DNA of 64,000 nt from Marivirga salinae (GTDB lineage: Bacteria > Bacteroidota > Bacteroidia > Cytophagales > Cyclobacteriaceae), in assembly GCF_030503855.1 (NCBI RefSeq), contig NZ_CP129971.1:4092001-4156000 (forward strand). The letters run 5' to 3'. This document shows, piece by piece, positions 43,968-51,896 of the stretch. The number at the start of each line of letters is the position of its first letter. The first letter of the stretch is position 1. The notes under the pieces are model-generated. The model was not told where the DNA came from and did not search any database. It worked only from the letters and a program-made list of their open reading frames with translations. The position numbers and the translations under genes were made by a program.

Positions 43968-45653
43968 TTATTCTCTATTTCTAACATATCTACCCCAAAA
44001 AGCCTCTTTCCATGTTTTGCCATTATCAGTAGATATTTCCCAAATTTGAAGCACACTCCCATCCTCCTGCGGAATCCATGTGATCCTGTCTATTTTTCCA
44101 TTGAGTGGTTCCGATTGCATTTGCATTTTGCCTTCTGAAAAACCTCCACTCATCATTAATGCATTTCCTGAGCTGGAAATCCAGCTTTGATACCATTTCT
44201 CCGTTTTCACATCATAAAAATTATTGCTTATTCCTGTCCCTCCCCCTTTGGAAGTCCAATTTTCCTGAATCCCACATCCATTTTGGATGAGGTGAACATT
44301 GTTTGTGCCGATATGATCCCCCTTTTTATTATAAACTTCCCAATTGCCCAACCAAAAATCAAAGGCACGGTGATTTTCAGAATTGCAATATTGATTTTCA
44401 GCTTTTGGATTAGAAGAATTAGCTAAAGGCAATCTTAGAATAACTGGTTTAATCCTTTTCTCATTCTTAACTTTTCCATTCTCATTTAATCCCCAAAAAC
44501 TAGTAGCTATATAAAACAATGAATCGTTTTGAATATAGCCCAAAGTAGGCTCTCCCATGGCAGGATGATTTTTCTCCAAGCAATTAAAGCTTTTAACTTT
44601 AGTATATTTTTCATCGAACTGTAAATGGGTAATACGATGTGGTGTCACTCCATTTTGAATGGCAATTAATCCATTTTTATAGGCATATAACCCGTCTATT
44701 CCTTTTAAAGCTAAATCAGGTAAAGTATTTAATTTTCGGATGCTGTTCTGCACAGTATCATATACAAATAATCCTTGAACATAATCAGCTAAAAATATCA
44801 TTTCCCCTAACTGTGCTACTCCCTGTAAGGAAAGGATTTCATCAGAGCTGATCCACTCTATTAATTTACCATTCTCAAGTCTGTAAATTGTATTGGTCTT
44901 ACTGTCAGAAACTAAAACTATACCGTTTTCAGATAAAATCACATCTCCAAAAACATTCGTTTCACTATCTTCAACTGAGAAACTATCTAATACAATACCT
45001 TTCTTCAAATCCGCTTTATACAATTTGGAGGTTTCAAAATTAGGATCATTTTCATCTAATCCTGCCTGTGAAAAACCTGCCCCTGTAAACCAAAGAATAG
45101 TGTCCTGAACTCCCATTCCAGTAATGGCTAATGGAAATGGATTTTCAAAAAACGGTTTTATTTCTCCTTCTTTAAATGAGTAGATATTGCGATTATTAAT
45201 ACTGCTCAACAAATAGCTCTTGGCATAAAGGTTATAAGCCACATCTTCTATGTGAAGCTCTTCATCGGGAATCACAATTACCGTATCTGAACTAATAATG
45301 GGTTTAAGCATTTCAGTCTGGTAGGTGATAGTATTTTTGTAAGCTTGCGTATTTTTTAGAATCTCAAAATCATCACTTTGAATATCATAATTTTTAGCGT
45401 CAATACTGACCACTTCTCTCAACCAGTAATTAGCTGAATCAATATTACTATTCAGAGAATATGCCTTAGCTAAATAATAAATAAGTGTTTGATGCTGGGG
45501 TCTCAGTGCATGGGCTTTTTTAATTTCCACCAGCATTTGAGAATAGTCATTTGCTTTATAAGCTGTAGAGGCTTCCTGAAAATGGGATTGATAAGTTTGT
45601 CCCTGAATACATTGAAGATTGAAAATGAATAGTATAGATAGAAAAATACGCAT
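43968..45653 (-). CDS. Secreted TPR, beta-propeller and DUF1579-like fusion
   Basis: A 561-residue exported protein with a signal peptide (residues 1-18). Residues 25-90 form two tetratricopeptide units (ASTAYKANDYSQMLVEIKKAHALRPQHQTLIYYLAKAYS). Residues 130-410 resemble a SMP-30/NHL-type beta-propeller (GVAQLGEMIFLADYVQGLFVYDTVQNSIRKL). The last 130 residues start FDFWLGNWEVYNKKG and match the DUF1579/lipocalin-like pattern with GCGIQENW and KWYQSWISSSG. The three-part combination is unusual; possibly a periplasmic lactone or lipid-binding protein. Confidence 0.65.
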   Translation of the reverse strand: MRIFLSILFIFNLQCIQGQTYQSHFQEASTAYKANDYSQMLVEIKKAHALRPQHQTLIYYLAKAYSLNSNIDSANYWLREVVSIDAKNYDIQSDDFEILKNTQAYKNTITYQTEMLKPIISSDTVIVIPDEELHIEDVAYNLYAKSYLLSSINNRNIYSFKEGEIKPFFENPFPLAITGMGVQDTILWFTGAGFSQAGLDENDPNFETSKLYKADLKKGIVLDSFSVEDSETNVFGDVILSENGIVLVSDSKTNTIYRLENGKLIEWISSDEILSLQGVAQLGEMIFLADYVQGLFVYDTVQNSIRKLNTLPDLALKGIDGLYAYKNGLIAIQNGVTPHRITHLQFDEKYTKVKSFNCLEKNHPAMGEPTLGYIQNDSLFYIATSFWGLNENGKVKNEKRIKPVILRLPLANSSNPKAENQYCNSENHRAFDFWLGNWEVYNKKGDHIGTNNVHLIQNGCGIQENWTSKGGGTGISNNFYDVKTEKWYQSWISSSGNALMMSGGFSEGKMQMQSEPLNGKIDRITWIPQEDGSVLQIWEISTDNGKTWKEAFWGRYVRNRE

Positions 45654-46098
45654 GATTCATTTTTTTGCTAAAAATGCGAAAAAAATCAAAAAAATCCTCT
45701 TATTATGAATGATCATATTGATTACATTCTCAATTATCTAAAAAGTACTAAAATAAAATTTCAGGGGTTAGTTTGTTGTTTTTAAACACCTGAAATTTCC
45801 CTGACTTTAGTTCATCATCTAACGGATAGGATACATTTTATCCAAAAAATGTGAAAAAATGAAAGATTATAATTATAATTAATACAATAAAAAATAATTT
45901 TTTCACTATTATATGCTTGATTTAGAATAATTCTTTAGCCAAACTTTATTTTTCATAAATATCGTAATAATGTAGCAAGACATTATACCATAAAATGGGG
46001 GATATTCTTTAGGAAATTAAACATAAGCAAACCTATTATTATAACAAAATACACCAATTTTCAATTAACTCCTTTCAATTTTAGTGAAGAAACATAAG
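45654..46098. other. Gene-free stretch
   Basis: About 445 very AT-rich bases with no coding character. Only the hairpin at 46099-46127 and the promoter-like box at 46145-46152 stand out beyond it. Confidence 0.3.
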
Positions 46099-46127
46099 AA
46101 AAATTCCCGTGATTAAGGGGAATTTTT
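46099..46127. terminator. Strong hairpin in gene-free region
   Basis: Ten-bp perfect stem AAAAATTCCC (46099-46108) with GGGAATTTTT (46118-46127), with U-run on either strand. No annotated gene ends nearby on the plus strand; the nearest minus-strand gene starts at 45653. It may end an unannotated transcript. Confidence 0.55.
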
Positions 46128-46152
46128 GACTTGACAAATGAGCGTATGTTTG
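46126..46152 (+). promoter_or_regulatory. Candidate promoter toward the metallophosphatase
   Basis: TTG at 46126-46128 and TATGTTTG at 46145-46152, 16 bases apart. If used, the transcript has about 250 bases before the ATG at 46409. Confidence 0.35.
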
Positions 46153-46408
46153 TAATATTTAGGAAACATAATGAAGCCCCGTAAAAAGTAGAATCTTCTT
46201 CAAAATCATTCTCAAAATCTAAGCATATACTTTTTCGATCATGTGATTTAAAATATTACGAATCGAATAAAGGACTACCTATTACAATCTATGTTTAAAC
46301 ACATCAAAAAAATTTCACTAACCAATAAATTAAAAAACAGTAAATATTTATAGCCGTTTAAAAATAAATAAAATCTGTATTGGCATATACTTAAGAAAAA
46401 TATAATGA

Positions 46409-47083
46409 ATGACGAGATTCGCAATAAGTGACATACATGGATGTTACTACACCTTTAAAGAGTTGCTTAATACCATCGGTTTAAATAAAAGTGATGAATT
46501 GATTTTATTAGGGGATTACATAAATAGAGGCAGTTACAGTAAAGAAGTGGTAGATCTTGTGATGCAATTGGAAACTGATCAATATAATATTCACTGCATA
46601 AAAGGAAATCACGAGGATATGATTTTTGATTCAATTCTTTACGATGATGAAGCTAGTGGAGAGCCTGAAACATTAAAGAGTTTTGGCATTAGTAATTTAA
46701 GGGAGATCCCAAAAAAATATACAGATTGGTTCCTCAATCTCAAGCCTTACCATATCTCAGGAAATTATATATTGGTGCATGCCGGTTTGGATTTCAAACA
46801 AAAGCATCTTTTAACGGATAATCGAAACATGTATTGGATAAACTTTTGGTATGAGGACATCGACTACGAGCGATTAGGAGATAAAATAATTATTCATGGT
46901 CATAAATCCGTAGAAAAGCAGGATATTCTAAGTATGAGAGATGATATTTTACAAAGTCAGGTATTGGCAATAGATAATGGTTGCTTTAAAACGGATCAGC
47001 CTGGCTTAGGGAGTCTGTGTTGTTTTAATCTGGATACTAAAGATCTTTATTTTGAACCCAATAGAGAATTAAAGAATCTATAA
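46409..47083 (+). CDS. Metallophosphoesterase (PPP family)
   Basis: A 224-residue phosphatase with the calcineurin-like motifs in order: SDIHGCYYTF (GD.HG type, residues 7-16), LLGDYINRGSYS (GD..DRG variant, near residue 35), KGNHEDM (GNH.), HAGLDF and IIHGHKSVE (HGH). The Ser/Thr protein phosphatase/Ap4A hydrolase-like size and the N in the NRG position (DYINRG instead of DYVDRG) are notable. Cytoplasmic; substrate unknown. Single gene preceded by a long gene-free stretch. Confidence 0.88.
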   Translation: MTRFAISDIHGCYYTFKELLNTIGLNKSDELILLGDYINRGSYSKEVVDLVMQLETDQYNIHCIKGNHEDMIFDSILYDDEASGEPETLKSFGISNLREIPKKYTDWFLNLKPYHISGNYILVHAGLDFKQKHLLTDNRNMYWINFWYEDIDYERLGDKIIIHGHKSVEKQDILSMRDDILQSQVLAIDNGCFKTDQPGLGSLCCFNLDTKDLYFEPNRELKNL

Positions 47084-47140
47084 TTATGTAGTCTGAATGA
47101 CTGAATACAATAATCTCATAAACAGATTGATTAAATGAAA

Positions 47141-47172
47141 AAAGCGAATGACCATTGCTGAGCATTCGCTTT
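47141..47172. terminator. Bidirectional terminator between convergent genes
   Basis: Stem AAAGCGAATG (47141-47150) with CATTCGCTTT (47163-47172), 10 bp, T-rich on both sides. Shared by the metallophosphatase and the convergent envelope operon. Confidence 0.8.
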
Positions 47173-47194
47173 CAAAATCAATCACTTCAAAAAA

Positions 47195-48298
47195 TCATGG
47201 TTGGCCGAAATTAGCAAAATTTACTGTTACAGGCCCTAAATTTACTGGCTGACCAGAACCATTAAAAAACACGACAATTACTTGCCCCGCCTGACGAACA
47301 TAAGCGGTCATAGTTAAGCCTTGTAAATCTTGATCTATCGTAGCCAGAATAATATCTCCTGGCTGAACTCCCGCAGCAGGGAAGTTACGTTCAACCTGAC
47401 TGCCTGATGCAACATTTGGAACACTAACCGATCCTGCACCTGTCCCTGGTCCTGATTGTTGCAAAGCGGTGATGGTTATAGTCTTATTTACATCATCAAC
47501 ATCAATGGAAGTTCTTGGCCCAGGTCTCAATTTATATAATTCTGTAGTTCCTCCGCTATTGGTCAATAGCATTGCACTATCATTAACTGCAAGAGATTGC
47601 ATAGAATCCAATCCGTTTCCAATTAATATGTGACCTGCCGGAATAGAATCTGTTCCAGTACCTCCGTTTCTAACAGGTAAAATATTGATTACCTTAGCAG
47701 TTAAGTCTAAAGTTGCATCCGCAACATCTTCATTGATTATTTCGCCATTCAGAATTTTGTCAGTTGTCACTGCATCTGAAGCAATATCCTCATTATTCAC
47801 TTCTCCATCCAAAATTTTTGAAGTGGTAATGGCATTATCTGCTATATCATCAGTGTAGAAAGCATAAGGAACTGACATAAATTGTTGGTAGCTTACCTGT
47901 CTGAAGTCATTTCCGTTATACTTCAATTCTACTTTCAACCATTGGTCGGCTTCAATCCATGGAATATCTAATAACACATCATAAGCACCAGATCCAGTTA
48001 AATTACCTTTACCAATTACCAAACTAAAATGGCCATATTCATCCGTCACAGTTTCCTGAGTTTCTTGATATAACACATCACCATCTTGACCTGTAGTAAT
48101 GGTAAATCTTACTTCCAGATTCGCTTCATAAAGAGGTTTTCCTTCCTCATCCATACCCACTATTTCCTTCCCATCTTCATCAATTGCTACTGCTTGGAAA
48201 TTTATTCCATTTAAGTCACCAATTTGCTGTGCTGTCAATCCTTGGGCTGTAAATAAACCCAAAACAGTTATAACTATATATCTATATAAAATTTTCAT
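47195..48298 (-). CDS. Exported repeat protein, fibre-like
   Basis: A 367-residue exported protein with a signal peptide ending at TAQ (residue 23-24). It begins with a beta domain (GINFQAVAIDEDGKEIVG...), followed near residue 155 by repeats NAITTSKILDGEVNNEDIASDAVTTDKILNGEIINEDVAD. These S-K-I-L-D/N repeats are found in Bacteroidota tail-fibre-like and cell-surface proteins. The C-terminal part is Gly/Ser-rich and beta-rich. Last gene of a three-gene unit (49474 to 47195), 21 bases from the barrel gene. Function unknown. Confidence 0.7.
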   Translation of the reverse strand: MKILYRYIVITVLGLFTAQGLTAQQIGDLNGINFQAVAIDEDGKEIVGMDEEGKPLYEANLEVRFTITTGQDGDVLYQETQETVTDEYGHFSLVIGKGNLTGSGAYDVLLDIPWIEADQWLKVELKYNGNDFRQVSYQQFMSVPYAFYTDDIADNAITTSKILDGEVNNEDIASDAVTTDKILNGEIINEDVADATLDLTAKVINILPVRNGGTGTDSIPAGHILIGNGLDSMQSLAVNDSAMLLTNSGGTTELYKLRPGPRTSIDVDDVNKTITITALQQSGPGTGAGSVSVPNVASGSQVERNFPAAGVQPGDIILATIDQDLQGLTMTAYVRQAGQVIVVFFNGSGQPVNLGPVTVNFANFGQP

Positions 48299-48319
48299 AA
48301 TTCTGTCTTTTAGTATTTA

Positions 48320-48967
48320 TTATTTACTCAATGGTTCAATGCTAAATGATAAGCCTAATGTGAATACAGATGCTCTGTTTTTCGCATTTTGACCATCTGT
48401 AGTAGTTTCAACATTGTTTAATCCTAATAGGTAAGAGTACTGCGCATAAACCGTAATTGCATCCGAAACTGCTAACTTTGCTCCCGGACTAACATAGATT
48501 CCAACATCATTTTTTTCGATAGATTCGCTGTCAATAATGTCAAAGTCTTCGTTATTAATTCTTTGATTAGCTGTTAAAAGTAGCCCATAATAGCCATCAA
48601 CAGCTATATAGGGTTTGATTCTTCCTAAATCATAGGCATAACCTGCACCCAATCTAATTTGTGCATATTGCAAATCCCACTGATAATTAGTGTTATCTAC
48701 TACCAAGGTGGCACCTCCCGGACGCATTCCTAAACCACCGTTTAAAAATACCCCCATATCTAATTCATAAGAATATCCTAGGGAATAACCGCCTCCATAA
48801 ACAGGAGAATATTCACTATCCTGAGTACCATCGCTCAATTCAAAAGCAAAATTACTGATATATTGAGAGGCATCAATTGTAATGCTACTCTGTGCCATAC
48901 CTTGATTCCCTAATGAAATAAATAGTACAAGGCTTAATCCAATTATTTTTATAGTAAAATATTTCAT
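48320..48967 (-). CDS. Outer-membrane beta-barrel protein
   Basis: A 215-residue exported protein (signal peptide, residues 1-25) with alternating hydrophobic and polar strands, GGGYSLGYSYELDMGVFLNGGLG and a C-terminal SVFTLGLSFSIEPL strand typical of OmpW/outer-membrane 8-stranded barrels. Second gene of the envelope operon, six bases after the preceding gene, likely translated in the same message. No transport specificity can be read. Confidence 0.75.
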   Translation of the reverse strand: MKYFTIKIIGLSLVLFISLGNQGMAQSSITIDASQYISNFAFELSDGTQDSEYSPVYGGGYSLGYSYELDMGVFLNGGLGMRPGGATLVVDNTNYQWDLQYAQIRLGAGYAYDLGRIKPYIAVDGYYGLLLTANQRINNEDFDIIDSESIEKNDVGIYVSPGAKLAVSDAITVYAQYSYLLGLNNVETTTDGQNAKNRASVFTLGLSFSIEPLSK

Positions 48968-48973
48968 AAATTT

Positions 48974-49474
48974 TTATTTTGATACAATGAATTTAGTTAC
49001 ATATGATGTGTTTCCTTCAATAGGAATTATATTGGCTTGATAAAGTCCCGGGTTCAAGCTGGTTATATTCAATCTTAAATATTGAACTTGGCTAATCTTC
49101 TTTTCATAGACAAGTCTTCCATTTATGTCAAATATTTTCAATTGACCCTCATTAATTGTGTTCACCAGGTCAATATTAAGCTCACTTATTGCCGGATTGG
49201 GATAAGCACTAATGCTTACTTTCTCTGTAGAGCTCTTTTTTAGCTCCTTTTCCTTTTCAAGCTTCTGTTCAAAGCCAACTCTGATGGCTCCATCACTGGA
49301 GTTACTCTGATAAGTTTGTCCAACAGTCAGGTGAATATATAGATCACCTTTACTAAAATTAGAACTTCCTAAACTACCAATACTTTGTCGCTTTAGACTT
49401 TGTCCTAAAAGCAAATTGCTCAGCAAAAAAGTCATAAAGAAAAGAAGTGATAAATACCGTATTCTTTGTTTCAT
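48974..49474 (-). CDS. Protein with T9SS type A sorting domain
   Basis: A 166-residue exported protein. Signal peptide (residues 1-25), a short beta region (LYIHLTVGQTYQSNSSDGAIRVGFEQ), then a C-terminal T9SS type A sorting domain: ISAYPNPAISELNIDL, GQLKIFDINGRLVYE, LNPGLYQANI, VTKFIVSK. The domain directs secretion through the type IX system of Bacteroidota. The passenger is very small, so the protein is mostly its sorting domain. First gene of the three-gene unit with the barrel and fibre-like proteins. Confidence 0.9.
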   Translation of the reverse strand: MKQRIRYLSLLFFMTFLLSNLLLGQSLKRQSIGSLGSSNFSKGDLYIHLTVGQTYQSNSSDGAIRVGFEQKLEKEKELKKSSTEKVSISAYPNPAISELNIDLVNTINEGQLKIFDINGRLVYEKKISQVQYLRLNITSLNPGLYQANIIPIEGNTSYVTKFIVSK

Positions 49475-50072
49475 AGATTATATCATTTGATTTATGGTGA
49501 AAATTAGTGATTTGAAAGAGAAACAAATTAATTGTATAAAAATGGAGAGATAAGTTATGCTTCAATTACGAACTTAATTATCACAGTTTTCATATAAATA
49601 TATTCCTAGAATAATTAAGCCCCTGAATAAACTTCATTAAGTTAATTTTAAGTTTAACTATTTAAAGCAACCTTTTAAACATATAATAATATAACCTATG
49701 TAATATTTAATTACTAAATTTCCGAAATAGGTGTTATCTGGGTAAAACAGTGGTTGTCATCAAACAAAATTCAAATCATTTTAAACTCAGTCATTAATTA
49801 CCTTTTTGATTTTTATGCTTGCAAGTGTAAATGAATTTAGAAACATACAGCGTTGATATAAAACATATGATTTATGTAAATTTCAAACGGATTTTTATAA
49901 CGCTTTAATCCTAAATTTTAAGAACTTTGTTGAACAAGAAAAGATCAAAAATAGATTAATCAAGCTCATTAATCCCAAGAACTTTTTCAGAAGATTAAAC
50001 TGAACCCAAGGGCTGAAAACTGTAGTATTTAATAGATAATGCAACTACATTCTGCAAGGTGAAGTTTGTAAG
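49475..50072. other. Gene-free stretch, possible small RNA
   Basis: About 600 bases with no ORF of coding character. The plus strand ends at a perfect hairpin with T-run at 50073-50100 that no plus-strand gene explains. The segment from about 49900 to 50070 is less AT-rich and could be transcribed as a small RNA. No known RNA family was recognised. Confidence 0.35.
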
Positions 50073-50100
50073 GGCAGATTTTAATAAATCTGCCTTTTTT
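50073..50100 (+). terminator. Orphan plus-strand terminator
   Basis: Perfect 9-bp stem GGCAGATTT (50073-50081), loop TAAT, AAATCTGCC (50086-50094), followed by TTTTTT. On the minus strand it has no U-run, so it is oriented for a plus-strand transcript. Confidence 0.7.
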
Positions 50101-50110
50101 ATTGAAACCT

Positions 50111-50674
50111 CTATTCATCAATTCTGTGCTTTATTAGGCTAACATTTTTGAGATAATACATTCTTCTCCCTTCCCAAAAACTCTTTAGACTTAACTGGAG
50201 GACGATTGAGAAAAGATCTATATCTTTTCCTAAAGTGGTTATGAAGTTCTGCATAAAATAGGCTGGTCGAATAAAGGTGTAGGGAATTTGACTTTCCACT
50301 ATCAGCTTTTCAATTTTATGATGCGGAATATAAGATTGTTTTTCAGCACCTTGTACAGAAAGAAAAACGATATGCTTTACCCCTACTTCTTTTACTACTT
50401 CAATCAATGGCTTAAATACGGCTTTCAAATCCGCAATATATAGGAGGTCTGAGTAAAAAAGTACATCTATCCCCTTTAAATATTCTTAGAATTTTTCGGT
50501 TTTCCCAAAATCAAATTCTTGTTTCGAAAAAGGAGATGGAATTTTCTCTAGTTCTTTTAGGTCATCTGGATTCCTGAGTCCAGCTATGATCTTTGCTTCA
50601 AAATCATCTTTCAAAAATGATGACAGAATTACTTATCCAACATTTCCGTTTGCTGCTGTTATTAAAATGTTCAT
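50111..50674 (-). pseudogene. Broken NmrA-type NAD(P)-binding protein
   Basis: Reading the minus strand from the ATG at 50672-50674 gives NILITAANGNVG, the NmrA/Rossmann beginning, but two in-frame TAA codons interrupt the frame (after residue 13 and after residue 63). A segment near residue 75 looks displaced by compensating indels: FLLRPP appears in another frame. The later part (EVGVKHIVFLS, HHKIEKLIVESQIPYTFIRPAYFMQNF) is well conserved. The tail after KDID is divergent. Clearly a decayed gene of the NmrA family. It lies 10 bases from the next oxidoreductase gene. Confidence 0.82.
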
Positions 50675-50684
50675 GTCAAAAAAA

Positions 50685-51320
50685 TTATTCGCTTACAAAA
50701 GGCATTTGATGCTTAAATTCATCTGATTCTATTTGCTTTACTATAAAATCAGCCACATCTGCACGGCTAATTTTGGTAGAGGCATTGACTCCTACCCAAC
50801 CTACTCTGTAATTATGTTTTGGTTTATCATTGTTTAATCTAGGTGCGCGAACAATAATCCAATCCAAATTACTTTTCCGTAATACCTCTGCATGCAAAAT
50901 GGCATCTTTTAAGATTTGAGGAACAGCTACTTTCATAATAAAACGAATCATTTTATCCGCTAATTTCGGTTTATCCTTTTCAGGAAATGGAAGGCCACCA
51001 CCTGAAAGTGAAATGATTTTATCAACATCAGACTTCTTCATTGCCTCTACAATATAATCTGTTCCTTCTGTTTGCAGCCATTCAGGTGATCCTTTGACAT
51101 GCCCGAAAAGACTTAAAACCAAATCGGAACTTTCAACAGTTTTCAGGACATCATTTTCATTCAATACATCTCCTTTGATTACATTTAGATTCGAATCACT
51201 AATGTCAATTTTAGTAGGATTTCTGATCAAAGCGTTCACTTTGTAGCCCTCTTTCAATACTTTTTCTAAGACCAATTTACCTATTTGACCGCTTCCTCCA
51301 AATAATGCTATTGTCTTCAT
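50685..51320 (-). CDS. NAD(P)-binding oxidoreductase (SDR-like)
   Basis: About 211 residues from ATG at 51320, since MKTIALFGGSGQIGKLVLEK is the canonical dinucleotide-binding start; the longer reading from 51377 adds 19 unrelated residues. It has GGSGQIG (glycine-rich motif), VDKIISLSGGGLPFPEK and the WIIVRAPRLN segment, which match the NAD(P)H-binding NmrA/YwnB-like flavin-reductase family. It neighbours a broken NmrA gene and a broken HxlR regulator on the other strand. Substrate unknown. Confidence 0.85.
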   Translation of the reverse strand: MKTIALFGGSGQIGKLVLEKVLKEGYKVNALIRNPTKIDISDSNLNVIKGDVLNENDVLKTVESSDLVLSLFGHVKGSPEWLQTEGTDYIVEAMKKSDVDKIISLSGGGLPFPEKDKPKLADKMIRFIMKVAVPQILKDAILHAEVLRKSNLDWIIVRAPRLNNDKPKHNYRVGWVGVNASTKISRADVADFIVKQIESDEFKHQMPFVSE

Positions 51321-51444
51321 ACTTAATAATATATCTATAGTAGTATAACGTAAAAACAGAGTGCCTGATAGTGACATTTATTCAAAAATGGACTTCCTTT
51401 TTGTTAGTATAGATTAAAAAGAAACTAAATAAATTAGCTTTCAA

Positions 51445-51789
51445 ATGAAAGAAGATAAAATACAAATCACTGCACTTTTCACCAGAAGAACCATACTAGA
51501 ATTATTGGGTGGTAAATGGGAATTACTGATTAATTAACAACTCAGGAGTGGAGAGAAAAGAAGCCATGAATTTAAAAAACTATTGCCGCATATAAGCAAA
51601 AAAATGCTTTTTCAGGAATTGAAATCACTTTTAGGATCAGGTCTTATTGTTAAAGAAACTAAATGTAAAAAACCTCTTAAAGTAGTCTACTCTATCACAC
51701 AAATTGGAGAGAAAACATATCCTCTTTTAAGAAGTATCCGGGGTTTTGCTTTGGAATATGAGGGGGTTATGGAAAATGAAAAAAGTTAG
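51445..51789 (+). pseudogene. HxlR-family regulator, interrupted
   Basis: Translating from ATG 51445 gives an HxlR winged-helix protein (LELLGGKWELLIN... QLRSGEKRSHEFKKLLPHISKKMLFQELKSLLGSGLI... VVYSITQIGEKTYPLL) of 114 residues, but a TAA at 51535-51537 (codon 31) interrupts it where the family has a leucine or tyrosine, directly before QLRSG. The remaining open part starts with ATG only at 51583 and lacks helix 1. A single nonsense change explains it. It is divergent from the NAD(P)-binding genes, which HxlR proteins often regulate. Confidence 0.82.
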
Positions 51790-51896
51790 GTAGTTATATT
51801 TTTTGTGAAGGTCGGTAATTCATTAACTTGATTATACTATTTTACTTCAATCGCTATTTTTTAATTATCTTAAAGCCAAATAAAAATTGCCCCTTA

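Noticed and set aside
43161..45108. Several plus-strand ORFs opposite the two secreted proteins
   Set aside because: They are antisense to long minus-strand genes with clear signal peptides and domain patterns.
50073..50100. Hairpin as terminator of the minus-strand NmrA remnant
   Set aside because: On the minus strand the hairpin is followed by a non-T sequence, so it is not a good intrinsic terminator in that direction.
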